64,000 nt of DNA from Oenococcus kitaharae DSM 17330. Lineage in GTDB: Bacteria; Bacillota; Bacilli; Lactobacillales; Lactobacillaceae. The position numbers and the translations under genes were made by a program. Positions 62,946 through 64,000 of this stretch are shown piece after piece. The notes below the pieces were generated by a model. The model made no database searches. It was not told the origin of the DNA and saw only the letters and a list, made by a program, of their open reading frames with translations. Location: positions 373,541-437,540 of the forward strand of contig NZ_CM001398.1 of assembly GCF_000241055.1 (NCBI RefSeq), read 5' to 3'. Positions within the stretch are counted from its first letter, which is position 1. Each line of letters opens with the position of its first letter.

Positions 62946-62953
62946 GAGGCCAT

Positions 62954-63409
62954 ATGAAAGTTATTTTTTTACAAAACGTCAAAAACCAAGGGAAAATTGG
63001 TGACATTAAAGAGGTTCCCGATGGATATGCAAATAATTTTTTAATTAAGAATAAAAAAGCCGTCTACGCTTCTCCTGAAAATGTCTCAAAATTACATGGA
63101 CAACAAAATTTAGAAGCAAAGCAGGCTGCTAAGGTTTTGGCTGATGCACAACAACTCAAAGAGACATTAGCTTCGCCAAAAACAATTGTGCAATTTGCAG
63201 AACACGTGGGTCCTGATGGCCGTTTGAACGGTTCTGTGACTGCGAAAGAAATTGCCGATCAATTGGCAAAACAGTACCAATTAAGCGTTGACAAGCGTAA
63301 ATTGGACCTTTCACAGCCGATTAAGACGGTTGGCCTGCATGAAATTCCGGCAAAGCTTCATCAAAAAGTCTCAGCCTCAATCAAAGTCAATATTTCGCAG
63401 CTGGATTAA
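62954..63409 (+). CDS. rplI: 50S ribosomal protein bL9
   Basis: 151-aa ribosomal protein with MKVIFLQNVKNQGKIGDIKE, VPDGYANNFLIKNKKAVYA and the C-terminal domain (GRLNGSVTAKEIADQLAKQY, LHEIPAKLHQKVSASIKV). AGGAGGC precedes the ATG by 8 nt; 8 bp after gdpP. Confidence 0.97.
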   Translation: MKVIFLQNVKNQGKIGDIKEVPDGYANNFLIKNKKAVYASPENVSKLHGQQNLEAKQAAKVLADAQQLKETLASPKTIVQFAEHVGPDGRLNGSVTAKEIADQLAKQYQLSVDKRKLDLSQPIKTVGLHEIPAKLHQKVSASIKVNISQLD

Positions 63410-63411
63410 TA

Positions 63412-64000
63412 ATGGCAGATTCATTAATGGACAATAGAATTCCACAGGAAATTCAGACTGAAAAAGCATTGCTTTCAGCTTTTTTTTATACCAATGGTCT
63501 CAGCCAGCAGCAGGACGTTTTGGATCGCATGCTGGGGATTATTTCCGAAGATGATTTTTATGATCCTAAAAATAAAAAAGTTTTTCAAGCGATTAATGAA
63601 CTGCTAAGTGATGATAAAATTGTTGAGCCCCTAACTGTATCGGATCAAATGAAAACCGACAAGAGTCTGGATATGGTCGGCGGGGAAGGTTTTATTTCGG
63701 AAATCCTGCTGGCTGACGGTACGATAGCCAACGTTGAAAACTATGCTAAGGCGGTTCATGAAAAGGCCACTCAACGGCGCTTGATTGATTTATTCAACCA
63801 AGGCAACGGTTTGGCACACGATCCCTCTTCTCAATCGCAAGATCTTATTGCTAATGTGCGAGCAAAACTAGATTCAATCGAAGATCAATCTGAGAATACT
63901 GATTTTATTGAACTGAAAAACTCACTTAGTAAAACAATCGATAACTTAAATAATTCCGCAAAAAACAATTCTATCCTGCGTGAAGGCGCTTTGCCTAGCG
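63412..64000 (+). CDS. dnaB: Replicative DNA helicase DnaB (3' end outside window)
   Basis: Starts MADSLMDNRIPQEIQTEKAL and continues with the N-terminal DnaB domain (SEDDFYDPKNKKVFQAINEL; MVGGEGFISEILLADGTIAN; ENYAKAVHEKATQRRLIDLF). The ATPase domain is beyond the edge. Starts 2 nt after rplI. A possible alternative start is ATG 63427. Confidence 0.95.
   Translation, partial: MADSLMDNRIPQEIQTEKALLSAFFYTNGLSQQQDVLDRMLGIISEDDFYDPKNKKVFQAINELLSDDKIVEPLTVSDQMKTDKSLDMVGGEGFISEILLADGTIANVENYAKAVHEKATQRRLIDLFNQGNGLAHDPSSQSQDLIANVRAKLDSIEDQSENTDFIELKNSLSKTIDNLNNSAKNNSILREGALPS

Noticed and set aside
1..64000. CRISPR array, complete IS element or rRNA operon
   Set aside because: No regularly spaced repeats with unique spacers, no transposase frame and no rRNA sequence recognised.

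Overview
The window is low-GC Gram-positive DNA around a chromosomal replication origin: rpmH, rnpA and yidC on one side, dnaA, dnaN, yaaA, recF, gyrB and gyrA on the other, followed by rpsF, ssb, rpsR, gdpP, rplI and dnaB. Rgg-type regulators, walRK followed directly by htrA and rlmH, separate thiolase and HMG-CoA synthase genes and the tRNA context fit a lactic acid bacterium. A Leuconostoc/Oenococcus-group genome, probably Oenococcus, is my best guess; this rests on gene content and not on any search.

Layout. 1-8.4 kb: the minus-strand operon AI-2E-family permease, rsmG, parA, a small ORF and parB, then rlmH, htrA, walK and walR. 8.5-26.4 kb: a 17.7-kb element integrated at the 3' end of a tRNA-Lys gene and bounded by 110-bp imperfect direct repeats. 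It has a tyrosine integrase and a putative repressor facing right, and a replication block (Cro-like and excisionase-like proteins, primase-like protein, small proteins) facing left. This is the layout of phage-inducible chromosomal islands, but no packaging genes were seen. Its cargo is a HigBA toxin-antitoxin pair, an Rgg regulator behind a short hydrophobic peptide gene, an ABC-2 exporter, two secreted proteins, a tandem pair of small membrane proteins and a duplicated non-coding module. 26.4-48 kb: accessory chromosomal genes (acetyltransferases, a frameshifted rsgA-like GTPase and a frameshifted ABC exporter, MerR/SDR pair, second Rgg, thiolase/mvaS, phage and plasmid relics, tRNA-Asn, a small structured transcript, tRNA-Tyr/Gln, pgpA-like, aldo/keto reductase, FAD protein), then two parS sites and two tandem signal peptidase genes next to yidC-rnpA-rpmH. 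48-64 kb: the origin, the replication and gyrase genes, nadE, a multicopper oxidase, and the rpsF-ssb-rpsR-gdpP-rplI-dnaB cluster.

How it fits together. ParA and ParB with the two parS sites form the chromosome segregation system next to oriC. WalRK, HtrA, YidC and signal peptidase serve the cell envelope. Thiolase and MvaS start the mevalonate pathway.

Most notable observations: (i) several genes, among them the AI-2E permease, rlmH, walR and thiolase genes, have a perfect TATAAT exactly 7 nt before the start codon and no Shine-Dalgarno, which suggests leaderless mRNAs; (ii) the satellite-like island carries a candidate secreted antimicrobial protein with two paralogous candidate immunity proteins; (iii) the second signal peptidase lacks the catalytic lysine; (iv) a short promoter-to-terminator transcript at 40.3 kb encodes a 14-codon ORF that overlaps mutually exclusive hairpins.
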